Shown: positions 9,054-18,864 of the stretch, piece by piece | Layout of the letters: every line of letters starts with the position of its first letter | Position numbering within the stretch: position 1 is the first letter of the stretch | Assembly: GCA_019359045.1 (NCBI GenBank) | Contig: JAHHIA010000002.1 | Coordinates: 242,401 to 306,400, forward strand | DNA length: 64,000 bases | Direction of reading: 5' to 3' | Origin: Scytolyngbya sp. HA4215-MV1 | Lineage (GTDB): Bacteria; Cyanobacteriota; Cyanobacteriia; Leptolyngbyales; Leptolyngbyaceae | The notes under the pieces: model-generated | Seen by the model: the letters and a program-made list of their open reading frames with translations, nothing else | What the model was told of the DNA's origin: nothing | Database searches by the model: none | Position numbers and translations under genes: made by a program

Positions 9054-10043
9054 TTAAACCCCCAAGCCTGAAAAGGTGATGAGGACGATCGTTCCTCCAC
9101 CGAGCCAGAGTAAGAAGACCTGGCGAGTCAACTGCATCGCCTGCTGAATAGAGTGCACCGTGATCGGCTGCACAGGATCGCCGAGCAGAGGTTTCTGCTT
9201 GGCAACGCCTCGATACCAATTGGTGCCGCCAACTTGCACCCCCAAAGTGGCTGCATACGCACATTCGCTCCAGCCAGAATTTGGGCTGGGATCTTGGGGG
9301 GCATCTCGTTGACAGATGCGCCAGACATGGCGTGGTTTGCCAGAGAGAAGCGCTAACGTCAACACAGTCAGGCGACAGGGCACCCAGGTGAGGCAATCGT
9401 CCAGACGAGCACTAAACCAGCCCAAATGAGTATAGGGTGCTTCTCGATATCCGATCGTCGAGTCGAGGGTGCTGGCAGCTTTGTAAGCCAGGGCAAATGC
9501 AACACTGCCCATAGGCAATAGGGCAGTACCCAGTAATGCATAGAATAAAGGGGCTGTGACGCCATCCGTTGCATTCTCGGTCACGGTTTCAAATACTGCT
9601 CTGAGCACCTCTGCTTCTGTCAGGTTGGCAGTATCGCGCCCAACATAACCGCTGAGCCGAGTTTTCGCGGTTATCAGGTCTCCTGTTTGAAAGGGGTGCA
9701 GGACTTCTGCTGCGGCATGTCTCAAACTCCGACCCGCAAAACAACTTGCCAATAAAATGATCTCGATCGTCCAGCCCAAAACCGGGTGTAACTGCTGCGC
9801 CAACCTGACGATCTCCCAGCCTAAAACACCACTCCCGACCACCATGCCTGTGCCCAGCAATACGCCTGCTCCTCGTAGCGACCCTGAGGACTTGAGATGC
9901 TTGAGCACAAATTGGCAATAGTCCGCGATTATCCATCCCATCACTTGCACGGGATGCAACCAGGTTTTCGGATCGCCGATCCAAAAATCTAGCCCAGCAG
10001 CGAGCCACAGGACTGCGAACGACTCATACCTCTGCCCTGACAC
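9054..10043 (-). CDS. cobD: Adenosylcobinamide-phosphate synthase CobD/CbiB
   Basis: This integral membrane enzyme attaches the aminopropanol arm to adenosylcobyric acid late in cobalamin synthesis. Family motifs seen are the N-terminal LDFWIGDPKTWLHPVQVMG, the SGYVGRDTANL segment, ETVTENATDGVTAPLFY, and LAYKAASTLDSTIGYR. Several hydrophobic segments occur (around TMVVGSGVLGWEIV and WTIEIILLASCF). I place the start at the GTG at 10043 because a GGGGGAG ribosome site precedes it. A longer frame to 10184 would overlap the upstream Rrf2 gene by 120 bases and adds no family sequence. The Rrf2 gene ends 20 bases upstream, so the two are probably co-transcribed. Confidence 0.93.
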   Translation of the reverse strand: MSGQRYESFAVLWLAAGLDFWIGDPKTWLHPVQVMGWIIADYCQFVLKHLKSSGSLRGAGVLLGTGMVVGSGVLGWEIVRLAQQLHPVLGWTIEIILLASCFAGRSLRHAAAEVLHPFQTGDLITAKTRLSGYVGRDTANLTEAEVLRAVFETVTENATDGVTAPLFYALLGTALLPMGSVAFALAYKAASTLDSTIGYREAPYTHLGWFSARLDDCLTWVPCRLTVLTLALLSGKPRHVWRICQRDAPQDPSPNSGWSECAYAATLGVQVGGTNWYRGVAKQKPLLGDPVQPITVHSIQQAMQLTRQVFLLWLGGGTIVLITFSGLGV

Positions 10044-10063
10044 ATGCTCCCCCGCCCGATTTC

Positions 10064-10507
10064 TTACACTACAAAACTTGTCGTCTGCCCCTGCGCTGCC
10101 TGCCAACTGCGGGCATCGTAGTATAAATCTTCTAGGGAAATGCTGTATAGTGCTTCTTTCAACTTCTGGTGCAAGCGGTGCCACAGGCTAAAGGTGACCC
10201 AGTCTTCTGCTTGCTCGGCATCGGGGGCATGGCGTGCGAGTGGTTCTACACTTTCGCCTACCGCTTCCAAAATTTGTCCCAACGAGATCTGAGCGGGTGG
10301 ACGAGCCAATTGATATCCCCCCTGTGCACCCCGCACGGAAGAGACTAGACCCGCTCGGCGCATCTCGATCAGTAGTTTTTCCAGGTAGGGAGCAGGTAAG
10401 TCTTGCCGTTGGGCGATCGCTTTCACCGACGTCGGTTCATATCGGGGTTGCAAACTCAAATCCAATAAGGCTTTGACACTATAGTGACCGCGCGTTGTCA
10501 GCTTCAT
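10064..10507 (-). CDS. Rrf2-family transcriptional regulator lacking cysteine ligands
   Basis: This small winged-helix repressor family includes IscR and CymR. The start MKLTTRGHYSVKALLDL is a textbook Rrf2 N-terminus, so I begin at 10507 rather than at the in-frame ATG six codons upstream. The wing shows RGAQGGYQLARPP. IscR-type members bind an iron-sulfur cluster with three cysteines between about residues 92 and 104; this protein has no cysteine there or anywhere, so it cannot sense through that cluster. It stands 20 bases upstream of cobD. What it senses is unknown. Confidence 0.9.
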   Translation of the reverse strand: MKLTTRGHYSVKALLDLSLQPRYEPTSVKAIAQRQDLPAPYLEKLLIEMRRAGLVSSVRGAQGGYQLARPPAQISLGQILEAVGESVEPLARHAPDAEQAEDWVTFSLWHRLHQKLKEALYSISLEDLYYDARSWQAAQGQTTSFVV

Positions 10508-10613
10508 GGCCGCAAGAAATAACAATGGGATTTAACATCCAGGTTCTCATGTTAAATCCAGATTGCAACGTTCAGTGCAGTAGCTGGTGGGAGCAAAAAG
10601 TCCGACTGAGTAA

Positions 10614-11108
10614 CTATACACGTCGGAGGCGAAGCAATTCTTGGGGAGAGGCAATTAAGTTAATTTTCACCCAGTCGATTTCTTTCAGTGGATTCAAAAG
10701 AAATTTCCACGTGACGTTAACTTCAAAAAAAGCGGTTTGCACTTTGCCAATAACATTTACTTCTATACAACCGTTGTCTTGTAGCTGGCTAGTTCCCCGC
10801 TGCGGTTTCAGAGTCATTCCCGTTGCTTCAGCTTGTAGGTAGTGGACGATCGCTTCAGAACCGACAATCAATGCATCAAAAGGGGGCTTCATGCTGCCTG
10901 CGATCGCAAACAACTGGGCAGTTGCAGCAAAGTTGCCTGCATTCAAAGTCTCAAAGTACCGCAGAATAGTGGGTTCAATGATATCTTCAATCTCTAATTG
11001 AGTCCCTTCAGACTGGCTTGCGTTGGGCAAAGCAGGATTCTCTAAATTTTCAGAATCAATCGGTTGGGGCACCTGCCCTAAATTGTTTTGGGTAAAAAAG
11101 GGGTTCAT
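10614..11108 (-). CDS. CTDH: C-terminal domain homologue of the orange carotenoid protein
   Basis: Residues about 42-160 match the C-terminal NTF2-like domain of the orange carotenoid protein (OCP). The visible matches are ILRYFETLNAGNFAATAQLF, PPFDALIVGSEAIVHYLQ, GKVQTAFFEVNV and the end NLIASPQELLRLRR. A Trp in VTWKFLLNP sits where OCP has its carotenoid-contacting Trp. In the known systems, CTDHs bind keto-carotenoid as dimers and hand it to helical carotenoid proteins. The first 40 residues are a variable, Asn/Pro-rich extension. No OCP N-terminal domain is fused or adjacent; a helical carotenoid protein is encoded at 48.5 kb. Confidence 0.9.
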   Translation of the reverse strand: MNPFFTQNNLGQVPQPIDSENLENPALPNASQSEGTQLEIEDIIEPTILRYFETLNAGNFAATAQLFAIAGSMKPPFDALIVGSEAIVHYLQAEATGMTLKPQRGTSQLQDNGCIEVNVIGKVQTAFFEVNVTWKFLLNPLKEIDWVKINLIASPQELLRLRRV

Positions 11109-11593
11109 TACATCCTGATCCAGACATCGTTAAAATGTGATAGAAAGCTGAGAATCAGAGCGCATTGGCGTATCCAATTGTTCTCTCAGCGCTTTCAGCT
11201 TCAAGCGCTAGCTCTGACCGATTGCCAATAAAACTCGGTAACTGACCAACATTACAACCCCACCAGAAAAAACTCCAACTGCTAGATATGACGATCGTCG
11301 AATCCTCTCTTTCTTATAAAAAGCTGGAGCCTCCGCATACATCAGCTTTTGGAAGGAGATGTCATTTGAGTGAGAGATTCAGCTGCTGAAAGGGGTGAAC
11401 ATTTTCTAGCGCCAGAGTCCCTTCGAACATGCAATGTTTATTTAAATATTGCAAAGTAATTTTATATTGAAAAATGTTGTATCAATGATTTATTTGCTTC
11501 TATCGCAAAATCCAATTTGGCCTGAGCCAGAGTCAAAAGAGGTATTGCATTTAGAACCCTAATACTTACGTACCCCTGCGATTTGCAAATGAT
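11109..11593. other. 485-base intergenic region, no gene recognised
   Basis: This gap separates the divergent CTDH and queG genes. The segment at about 11425-11500 is notably AT-rich (runs such as TTTATTTAAATATTGC) and may hold promoters, but no operator, RNA or repeat could be identified. Confidence 0.5.
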
Positions 11594-11623
11594 TTGGAAC
11601 AACTTTATGAGCCAGTTAAGCGG

Positions 11624-12562
11624 ATGAGTCAATTAAGCGATCGCGTGAAGCAAAAAGCTTTAGCATTGGGATTTCATAAAGTAGGCATTGCGACGGTTTT
11701 GCCGATCGACCACTCCCCCACGGAAGCGCATCCCTTAGCCCAGTGGCTAGCAGCGGGTTACCAGGCGGACATGCAATGGATGAATAATCCTAAACGACAA
11801 GAGATTCGGCAAGTGATGCCCGAGGTGCAATCGGTCATTTGTGTGGCGCTGAACTACTACACCCCACAAGTTCGCATTGCGTTGCCCACCCATGCCAAAA
11901 TTTCTCGCTACGCTTGGGGGCGAGACTATCACAAAGTCCTCCACAAAAAGCTCAAGGCGTTGACCCAGTGGTTACAGGTGCAAGGAGAAGGGGTACAGGC
12001 GCGCTACTATGCCGATACGGGTCCCCTCCAAGACAAGGTATGGGCGCAACAAGCGGGAATTGGCTGGATTGCCAAAAATAGTAACCTGATCACCCGTGAG
12101 TATGGTTCCTGGGTATTTTTAGGGGAAGTCCTGACCACGCTGGTGCTTGAACCCGATCTCCCTCATGGTGAACATTGTGGTACTTGCACCCGATGTATGG
12201 ATGCCTGTCCCACTCAGGCGATCGTGCATCCTTTTGTTGTCGATGCCAATCGCTGCATTGCTTACCACACGATTGAGAACCGAGCTGAAACCTTACCTCC
12301 TCAAATTGCAACGCAGATGCAGGGGTGGGTAGCAGGCTGTGATATTTGCCAGGATGTCTGTCCCTGGAATCTTCGATTTGCCCAAGAGACCAATGTGGCA
12401 GAATTTCAGCCTTATCCCTGGAATATCAATCCCAGATTAGAGGATCTAGCAGAGATTAATCAGGCTGAATACGATCGTCGTTTTGTCGCTTCTGCATTGC
12501 GGCGCATTAAACCAGCGATGCTGCGCCGCAATGCCCGTGCCACCCTATCAAATGGCGATTGA
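11624..12562 (+). CDS. queG: Epoxyqueuosine reductase QueG
   Basis: QueG performs the last step of queuosine synthesis in tRNA, reducing epoxyqueuosine with cobalamin and two [4Fe-4S] clusters. Visible motifs are LALGFHKVGIA at the N-terminus, YADTGPLQDKVWAQQAGIGW in the middle, and two cysteine clusters: CGTCTRCMDACPTQAI followed by CDICQDVCPWN. The ATG at 11624 gives 312 residues, a normal length; a TTG at 11594 in the same frame would add ten residues without family support. It needs cobalamin, consistent with the cobD gene 2.5 kb away. Confidence 0.95.
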   Translation: MSQLSDRVKQKALALGFHKVGIATVLPIDHSPTEAHPLAQWLAAGYQADMQWMNNPKRQEIRQVMPEVQSVICVALNYYTPQVRIALPTHAKISRYAWGRDYHKVLHKKLKALTQWLQVQGEGVQARYYADTGPLQDKVWAQQAGIGWIAKNSNLITREYGSWVFLGEVLTTLVLEPDLPHGEHCGTCTRCMDACPTQAIVHPFVVDANRCIAYHTIENRAETLPPQIATQMQGWVAGCDICQDVCPWNLRFAQETNVAEFQPYPWNINPRLEDLAEINQAEYDRRFVASALRRIKPAMLRRNARATLSNGD

Positions 12563-12665
12563 AAGAATCTTAATTAAATATTAAATGCTTGAAGAAAGGC
12601 TAAATGTTTGTTACCTTTCTTAACAGGAGATCCTCATTTACTCCGATTTTTTATTAAAGGCTTTT

Positions 12666-13418
12666 ATGTCCCCATCTTGCGCCTCCTCTCGGACTCCTAC
12701 AGAACCGCTAAGCGCGTTCTATCAAGAGAATACGGACTTGAAACGGTACCTTACTGCTCAGCAGAAAGTGCTTTCTTCGTTGGAGTTACGGGTGGGACGA
12801 TCGTTAGAGGCGCTACAAGGACATCTGGATAGCCTGGGAGCCAATGGGGTACAAATCAGTCATTGCCACTCTCTGAGTTTGATGGAAGCAGAAGTGCACC
12901 AACTGTGTGATTTGCTCTCTGATGCCATGCTGCTGCAAAAATTAGAAGCAGGCAAAGTACAAGTCAACCGGGAAATGGTTGATCCGTATTCCTTGCTGAT
13001 CGCGGCAAGTCGTCATTTGCTAGAACCCAAAGATGGTAGTCGGAGTCGATTGATTTGTAAGTTTTCGCCCGATCTACCGCTGATTTATGCAGATCAGGAC
13101 TTAACAGAAGCCGTAATTTCTGATTTGCTGACTCGCGGCATGAAATATTCGGATGTGTCTGCGCCGGTTACTCTGAGTGTTCAAAGTGAGGTAGGGCGCT
13201 TGGCGATCCAGGTGTCGGCACAGCGATTTGCCCCGATCGGCAACCGAGAGTTTGCCACTGAAATCGCCCTCTGTTGTAAGCGAATTGAGGTACAGGACGG
13301 CGGAGTAACCTGTAAAGTGAACGCAGAAGGCTTCAGCGTGGTGACGGTGTCTTTGCCAGCTCTGGCTGAATGTGGTGACTCGGTGCCTACCCAACTGGTC
13401 GCTCCGTTGACTGCTTAA
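12666..13418 (+). CDS. Degenerate sensor histidine-kinase-like protein
   Basis: The 250-residue protein has a dimerisation-helix-like region followed by a region shaped like a histidine-kinase ATPase domain. The former is about residues 25-100 (Leu-rich, with HQLCDLLSDAMLLQKLEAGKV). The latter includes LIYADQDLTEAVISDLLTRGMKYS, where a kinase would have its N-box. The N-box Asn, the DxGxG box and the second glycine box are not recognisable, and no clear phospho-accepting His is present in an H-box context. It is best described as a pseudokinase-like protein, perhaps an adaptor. No membrane segment is seen. The assignment rests on the pattern, not on catalytic residues. Confidence 0.55.
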   Translation: MSPSCASSRTPTEPLSAFYQENTDLKRYLTAQQKVLSSLELRVGRSLEALQGHLDSLGANGVQISHCHSLSLMEAEVHQLCDLLSDAMLLQKLEAGKVQVNREMVDPYSLLIAASRHLLEPKDGSRSRLICKFSPDLPLIYADQDLTEAVISDLLTRGMKYSDVSAPVTLSVQSEVGRLAIQVSAQRFAPIGNREFATEIALCCKRIEVQDGGVTCKVNAEGFSVVTVSLPALAECGDSVPTQLVAPLTA

Positions 13419-13489
13419 TTGGACTTTGCACTTGAGACTTTAAGTGAGGGCAACTTCCAATCAATCAGCTTGAGCAGCCGAAAGTCTTG

Positions 13490-13532
13490 ATGAAGAATGC
13501 GTCTAGTCAGGTTCGCTGGACGCATTCTTCAT
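13490..13532. terminator. 14-bp perfect hairpin between convergent genes
   Basis: Bases 13490-13503 pair exactly with 13519-13532 around a 15-base loop. It lies between the stop of the histidine-kinase-like gene (13418) and the stop of purF (13548), so it probably ends transcription from both sides. Confidence 0.65.
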
Positions 13533-13547
13533 TAACTGTCTATTTCT

Positions 13548-15104
13548 CTAGCTAAACGCGATCGCTTTTTTGACTTCAACCGCCTTTTCCAGAGGGGCAG
13601 CTTTTTCTAGCATGAGCTTAGAGCGCTTCAGCATTTCCGGTACTGGCAAAGGATATTTTCCTGTAAAGCAAGCTGAGCAGAAGCTGTCTGGATTTTCTTG
13701 CGTTGCCGCCAGCATCCCCTCCCAACTCAAGTACGCCAGAGAATCGACCCCAATTTGTTCGGCAATTTCTGCAACTGATTTGGTGGCGGCAATTAATTGA
13801 TCTTGACTGTCAGTGTCGATGCCATAGAAGCAAGGATGAGTGACAGGGGGCGAGGAAATCCGCATGTGCACCTCGATCGCGCCTGCATCTCGCAAAGCTT
13901 TAACAATTTTGCGACTGGTGGTTCCTCGGACGATCGAATCATCGACAATGACAATGCGTTTGCCCGCTAAGACATCTTTGAGCGGATTGAGTTTCATGCG
14001 AATGCCAGACTCACGCATAGTTTGGGTGGGTTGAATAAAGGTACGACCCACATAGCGATTTTTGATGAGTCCTTCGGCATAGGGAATGCCGGAAGCTTGC
14101 GAATAGCCGATCGCAGCAGGTACCCCGGAATCGGGCACAGCAATGACAATATCTGCTTGGGCAGGCGATTCGATCGCTAGTTGCCGCCCAATATCCATTC
14201 GATAGCTATAAAGGCTCTCATTGCCCATCACACTATCAGGACGGGCAAAGTAAATCATCTCAAAAATGCAGAGCTTACGTTGAGGATGTTCTGCCCAATG
14301 GAATGATGCCAACCCTTTCTCTGTAATCCAAACCAATTCACCGGGTTCTACATCTCGCAAGTATTCAGCACCGATGATATCGAGCGCACAAGTCTCTGAT
14401 GCTAGGACATAACGCGGCTCAGTCACCGATTCGCTCTCCGAAAGCATGCCAATCACCAAGGGACGAATCCCATTAGGATCGCGAGTTCCCATCATGCCGA
14501 TCGGAGTGCCCACGATCAAGCTAAATGCTCCCTGACACCGAGGGAAAGCTGCGACAGCTGCATCAAGCCATTCTTTTCCAGCATTGACTTGCTCTGCAAT
14601 TAACAGGGCAATCAGTTCTGAGTCAGTTGTGGTGATGATGCTGTGATTGCGCTGGAGTAATTCCTCGCGTAGGTTGGCAGTGTTGACCAGATTGCCATTG
14701 TGGGCGAGTGCCAGCGATCCCAAACAAGTGGGCACAACAGCGGGCTGGGCATTGACAACACGGCTAGAGCCTGTGGTGGAGTAACGATTGTGTCCAATCG
14801 CCAGGTCACCTGGTAACTGATTTAGCTTGGCTTCATTAAAAACCTGAGAAACCAACCCCATATCCTTGTGCAAATGCACTTGGTCACCTTCAAATGTCGC
14901 GATCCCAGCGGATTCTTGCCCTCGATGTTGCAATGCATACAAACCAAAGTAAGTAAATTTGGCAACATCTTCTCCAGGGGCATAGACCCCAAATACGCCG
15001 CAAGCTTCCTCTGGCTTGTCGGGGCGTGCTTCAAGAGATTCGATTTCAATCTGACTAGACGATTGAGCAGTCGGCTGGGCAGAAGCGAAAGATTCAGGGT
15101 TCAT
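13548..15104 (-). CDS. purF: Amidophosphoribosyltransferase PurF
   Basis: PurF makes 5-phosphoribosylamine from PRPP and glutamine, the first committed step of purine synthesis. A 34-residue leader precedes Cys35 (EEACGVFGVY), which becomes the N-terminal nucleophile after leader removal. The glutaminase part shows GHNRYSTTG and LAHNGNLVN. The PRPP loop is VIVDDSIVRGTTSR. Cysteines in CSACFTGKYP near the C-terminus are of the kind that ligate the [4Fe-4S] cluster in Bacillus-type enzymes. The 518-residue length is slightly long because of the leader. purL lies about 200 bases upstream on the same strand. Confidence 0.98.
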   Translation of the reverse strand: MNPESFASAQPTAQSSSQIEIESLEARPDKPEEACGVFGVYAPGEDVAKFTYFGLYALQHRGQESAGIATFEGDQVHLHKDMGLVSQVFNEAKLNQLPGDLAIGHNRYSTTGSSRVVNAQPAVVPTCLGSLALAHNGNLVNTANLREELLQRNHSIITTTDSELIALLIAEQVNAGKEWLDAAVAAFPRCQGAFSLIVGTPIGMMGTRDPNGIRPLVIGMLSESESVTEPRYVLASETCALDIIGAEYLRDVEPGELVWITEKGLASFHWAEHPQRKLCIFEMIYFARPDSVMGNESLYSYRMDIGRQLAIESPAQADIVIAVPDSGVPAAIGYSQASGIPYAEGLIKNRYVGRTFIQPTQTMRESGIRMKLNPLKDVLAGKRIVIVDDSIVRGTTSRKIVKALRDAGAIEVHMRISSPPVTHPCFYGIDTDSQDQLIAATKSVAEIAEQIGVDSLAYLSWEGMLAATQENPDSFCSACFTGKYPLPVPEMLKRSKLMLEKAAPLEKAVEVKKAIAFS

Positions 15105-15302
15105 GGTGCAGTTTGGCTAGAGGTAGAGGTGAAACTCAACAAACACTGAGGAAAAGTTAAGAAATCCTAAAGATGGATTTTTCTTAATAATTTAAGACTA
15201 ATCGTTACATAGTATCAGTCACAAAGCAAAAATACCTGAGGTGTCGAATTCAACATCTCTAGGTAAATTGGGGATCTGAAAGGGTTACCGCCAAATGATC
15301 GA

Positions 15303-17777
15303 CTAGCTTTCCAGCAGAATGCTTTTGGATAATTGATGTTCGATCGCGTTGTACCAACGATCGCTGATATCTGACATCCTAACGTTGATTAAGGACTGGT
15401 TATCAGCAGTTACTATTCGCAAGGATGAGTTTATCTCTTCCACTTGACCAATTTTTTGCCAATGACCTGCCAAATGATCCCGCAGATAGGATTCCCAAAC
15501 TGCGGCTTGACTTGGCGATACCGAAACTAAAATACGAGCGCCGCCCTCGGCAAATAGCAGGTGATCCCAGCGGGGGTAGGAGTTTGAATTGTTGTTTGTC
15601 TGACCGATCTCTGGGTGCTGGCTGACAGTCAGGTGTACTGTTGCGCCTCGTTGACCGCTGATGCAGGATTCTGCCAAAGCAACTGCGACTCCCCCTTCAG
15701 CACAGTCATGTGCCGATCGTACCCATGCTTGTCGGATGCCGAATCGACAGGCTGCCTGCACCCGTCGTTCTAGATCAAGGTCAACTAGCGGGGGAATGCC
15801 TGCGATCGTCTGATGAATTGCCGCTAGATATTCCGATGCTCCTAACGTGAGTGCTGAAGGTGGACTAGCGGCTTCGGTCGCTGCACTCACTACTGCGCCC
15901 TCCGCATCGTTGGGTTGCATCCCTAAGAGATAAATAAAATCGCCCGTTTCTTGCCAATCCTGACCACAAATCTGCTGGAGATTGGGGATCAGCCCCACCA
16001 TGCCCACCACAGGCGTAGGGTAAATGGGTTGAGAATTGCCCTCTGAGTCGAGGGTTTCGTTGTAGAGCGAAACATTGCCCCCGGTCACAGGCGTAGACAA
16101 TTCTCGGCAGGCTTCTGCAAGTCCCCGACAGGCTTCTGCCAGTTGCCAGTAGCCAATTGGGTTTTCAGGACTGCCAAAATTCAGGTTATCGGTCACGGCC
16201 AGCGGGTCTGCACCCACACAACTCAAATTCCGGGCGGCTTCTGCCACAGCAGCCTTTGCTCCCTCATAGGGATGTAAATAAACATAGCGTGGGTTGCAGT
16301 CAACCGTTGCTGCCACACCTGAAGAGAATACAGGTGGCTGAGCTGGAGCTGGGGTTTTAGTTATAGACTGAGCGATCGACTGAACCGGACGAATTCTGAC
16401 GACAGCAGCATCGGCTCCTCCGGGCAGAATCACGGTATTGTTCTGAACCTGATGGTCATATTGACGATAGACCCAACGTTTGGAGGCGATCGTGGGAGTT
16501 GCCAGCAGAGTCAAGAGCACGTCATCCCAGCGCCAGCGGTTGCCCTCGATTTCGATGCCCTCCAGGGTGCAGGGGGGGAGTTGGTCGATCGTCCATGTCC
16601 AGGCTTGGCGGGCATAGGCGGGCGGTTCTGCCAACAAGGCACGATGGTAAATGGGGGTATTGTCTGAGAGCGCAGTGGCAGGTACTTCGGCGGCAACTCC
16701 CCCCTGAAACAGGATACGGACGATCGGCTCAGCAATCACCGTGCCTGCGACGACTGCCTGTAGCCCCCAACGGTGAAAGATTTCAATCAGTTCTGGTTCG
16801 CGTCCTGTTTCGGCAACGAACAACATGCGCTCTTGTGACTCAGAGAGCAAATATTCATAAGGCACCATGCCACTTTCGCGCACGGGAATCAAATCTAAAT
16901 CCAGTTCAATCCCTACCCCACCTTTGGCTGCCATTTCTGCTGTGGAGCAAGTCAGTCCGGCGGCTCCCATATCCTGGGCTGCGACCACTGCCCCAGTTTT
17001 AAAGGCTTCCAGACAGGCTTCGATCAAAGACTTTTCGAGAAAGGGATCGCCCACCTGCACCGCTGGACGATCGGCTTCCGACTCGTCGCTCAGTTCGGCA
17101 CTGGCAAAACTGGCTCCTCCCATCCCATCTCGCCCTGTGGTTGATCCGACGTACAGCACGGGATTGCCAATCCCTTTGGCTCCTGATACCACAATCTCTG
17201 GTGTTTCCATCAACCCCAGCGCCATCACATTCACCAGAGGATTCCCTGTATAAGCCGGGTCAAAATAGATCTCGCCGCCCACAGTGGGCACACCGACGCA
17301 GTTGCCGTAGTGGGCAATTCCAGCAACTACCCCATTCACTAATCGACGGGTTCGAGCATCCTCTAAGGTGCCAAAGCGTAAGGAGTTCAGGAGGGCGATC
17401 GGGCGCGCGCCCATGGTAAAAATGTCGCGTAAAATTCCTCCGACCCCCGTTGCAGCGCCTTGAAACGGTTCCACTGCGGACGGATGATTGTGTGACTCGA
17501 TCTTGAATGCCAAGCGCAGCCCATCGCCGAGATCAACCACCCCTGCATTCTCACCAGGACCGACCAGAATTCTTTCGCCCTCGGTGGGAAATTGCTTTAG
17601 CAAAGGGCGGGAGTTTTTGTAGCAACAATGCTCTGACCACATCACTCCAAACATCCCCAGTTCGGCTTTATTGGGATGTCGCCCTAACCGATGGACGATT
17701 TCCGCATATTCTTCGGGCTTCAATCCTTCAGCCGCAATTTCTTCAGCCGAAAAGGGAGCAGGTGACACGGCAGACAT
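15303..17777 (-). CDS. purL: Phosphoribosylformylglycinamidine synthase subunit PurL
   Basis: PurL converts FGAR to FGAM with ATP and ammonia supplied by PurQ. Visible family features are the N-terminal [57 protein letters not shown], and [17 protein letters not shown] start at the ATG at 17777; another ATG four codons upstream is possible. At about 824 residues it is longer than the usual 740-780. Extra Pro/Ala-rich linker sequence near residue 480 ([15 protein letters not shown]) accounts for part of this. It is upstream of purF with a 198-base gap, so they may form one unit. Confidence 0.97.
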   Translation of the reverse strand: MSAVSPAPFSAEEIAAEGLKPEEYAEIVHRLGRHPNKAELGMFGVMWSEHCCYKNSRPLLKQFPTEGERILVGPGENAGVVDLGDGLRLAFKIESHNHPSAVEPFQGAATGVGGILRDIFTMGARPIALLNSLRFGTLEDARTRRLVNGVVAGIAHYGNCVGVPTVGGEIYFDPAYTGNPLVNVMALGLMETPEIVVSGAKGIGNPVLYVGSTTGRDGMGGASFASAELSDESEADRPAVQVGDPFLEKSLIEACLEAFKTGAVVAAQDMGAAGLTCSTAEMAAKGGVGIELDLDLIPVRESGMVPYEYLLSESQERMLFVAETGREPELIEIFHRWGLQAVVAGTVIAEPIVRILFQGGVAAEVPATALSDNTPIYHRALLAEPPAYARQAWTWTIDQLPPCTLEGIEIEGNRWRWDDVLLTLLATPTIASKRWVYRQYDHQVQNNTVILPGGADAAVVRIRPVQSIAQSITKTPAPAQPPVFSSGVAATVDCNPRYVYLHPYEGAKAAVAEAARNLSCVGADPLAVTDNLNFGSPENPIGYWQLAEACRGLAEACRELSTPVTGGNVSLYNETLDSEGNSQPIYPTPVVGMVGLIPNLQQICGQDWQETGDFIYLLGMQPNDAEGAVVSAATEAASPPSALTLGASEYLAAIHQTIAGIPPLVDLDLERRVQAACRFGIRQAWVRSAHDCAEGGVAVALAESCISGQRGATVHLTVSQHPEIGQTNNNSNSYPRWDHLLFAEGGARILVSVSPSQAAVWESYLRDHLAGHWQKIGQVEEINSSLRIVTADNQSLINVRMSDISDRWYNAIEHQLSKSILLES

Positions 17778-17806
17778 AGAAACCCTCACTTGACACAGGC
17801 TTCATT

Positions 17807-18498
17807 CTACCGAAACTCGACATTTTCCTGAATCCATTGCCGCAGAACCAGTAATGATTTTGCTAGCCCGATCGAGTCACTTTGCTCCAGGAACTGTACG
17901 GCACGATCGCCCGTAAAAAGGGGAAATTGAGGCTGCGGGAACGCTCGACATAATGATCTGCTTGCAGGTGATACATCACCAGCTTGCCTTGCAAGAGGTG
18001 CTTCCCAATTTCGCCCACATAGCACCATACTTCAGGAATTCCCAGCGCTGCGTAAACTGAGAAAATACTTGGAACTTCGGATGCGGATAATTTTTTGAAC
18101 GAGGTGTTAAGCAGGGTGAGTTCGATCGCCAAACCGGGCGGTGCAAAAACAGTGAGATCAATTTCTGTTTGATTTTGTACGGATACCTGATCTTCAAAGT
18201 AGTAACAACCATTGGATTCGGCAGCGCACTGCAAGGATTGATGAATCAGCAGTGCAGGCACGATCTACTGGGCGCTCAGCGATCGCTCGTCTGCCAAAAC
18301 CAAAACCAGTGACTCAATGAGATGAGCCAACCGATGGTGTTCTGGTTTCAGGGTGGTAAGTTCCAGCCGCTTGCGATAGTAAGTCAATCGGGTTGTTCGT
18401 TCCAGCCTCAATTCCACAAGTAATTGTTGAAATTGTTGCCAACTGACTTCTTTTAACCGAATCTTCTGCTCTCCCAGTTTTGCATCCCAAAACATCAA
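17807..18498 (-). pseudogene. Decayed Uma2-family endonuclease gene, copy 2
   Basis: Reading leftward from 18498 gives a Uma2 N-terminal part (MMFWDAKLGEQKIRLKEVSW, then LKPEHHRLAHLIESLV). An in-frame TAG at 18265-18267 interrupts it. The same frame continues with CYYFEDQVSVQNQTEIDLTV, PGLAIEL and YAALGIPEVWCY, which are typical of the family's catalytic half. Near 17910 the frame shifts to give VQFLEQSDSIGLAKSLLVL and RQWIQENVEF. One stop and one frameshift mean the gene is dead unless these are sequencing errors. It sits just upstream of purL. Confidence 0.85.
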
Positions 18499-18684
18499 TG
18501 ATCCTTGAGGGGAAATTTAATTTTGTAACACACCTGACCGATTCCGCTCCAAACACTATATATAGTTAGTAAGTTTCTAGCTGAACGCTATTGGTGGTGG
18601 TTGGTTCGTCTGAAATAGGTTCGTCTGTGCATCCCTGTCAGCAGCACGAAGGCTAATTATCTAAGGAGTAAAGCGGAGTTCACC

Positions 18685-18864
18685 ATGAAATATCAAGATC
18701 AACTCAGTCCATGGGTTATTCATCAGCTTTTGCCTAATTTGCAAAACTTGCCGGTCGTTGCTCGGTTCCGTCGCCGTAACGATGCCGAAGCCTATCTCAG
18801 ACTCATCAAACAAATGAAGCCGAATACTCAATATGCAATTAGCTTTGATGCTTTGAAAAATTAA
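18685..18864 (+). CDS. Conserved small cyanobacterial protein, 59 aa
   Basis: A short frame begins at ATG 18685 after an AAGGAG-containing leader (18663-18668) and an AGCGGAG stretch. It encodes a 59-residue protein that begins MKYQDQLSPWVIHQLLPNLQ and continues VVARFRRRNDAEAYLRLIKQM. As far as I recall, near-identical short proteins occur widely in cyanobacteria with no known function. It is soluble, basic in the middle, and ends FDALKN. A 131-codon frame on the other strand over the same bases is judged spurious. Confidence 0.8.
   Translation: MKYQDQLSPWVIHQLLPNLQNLPVVARFRRRNDAEAYLRLIKQMKPNTQYAISFDALKN

Noticed and set aside
9054-10184. Longer start for cobD at 10184
   Set aside because: The extra 47 codons overlap the Rrf2 gene in another frame and do not look like CobD sequence; GTG at 10043 has a good ribosome site.
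12608-12832. Rightward 74-codon frame before the kinase-like gene
   Set aside because: It overlaps the start of the kinase-like frame and has no recognisable features.
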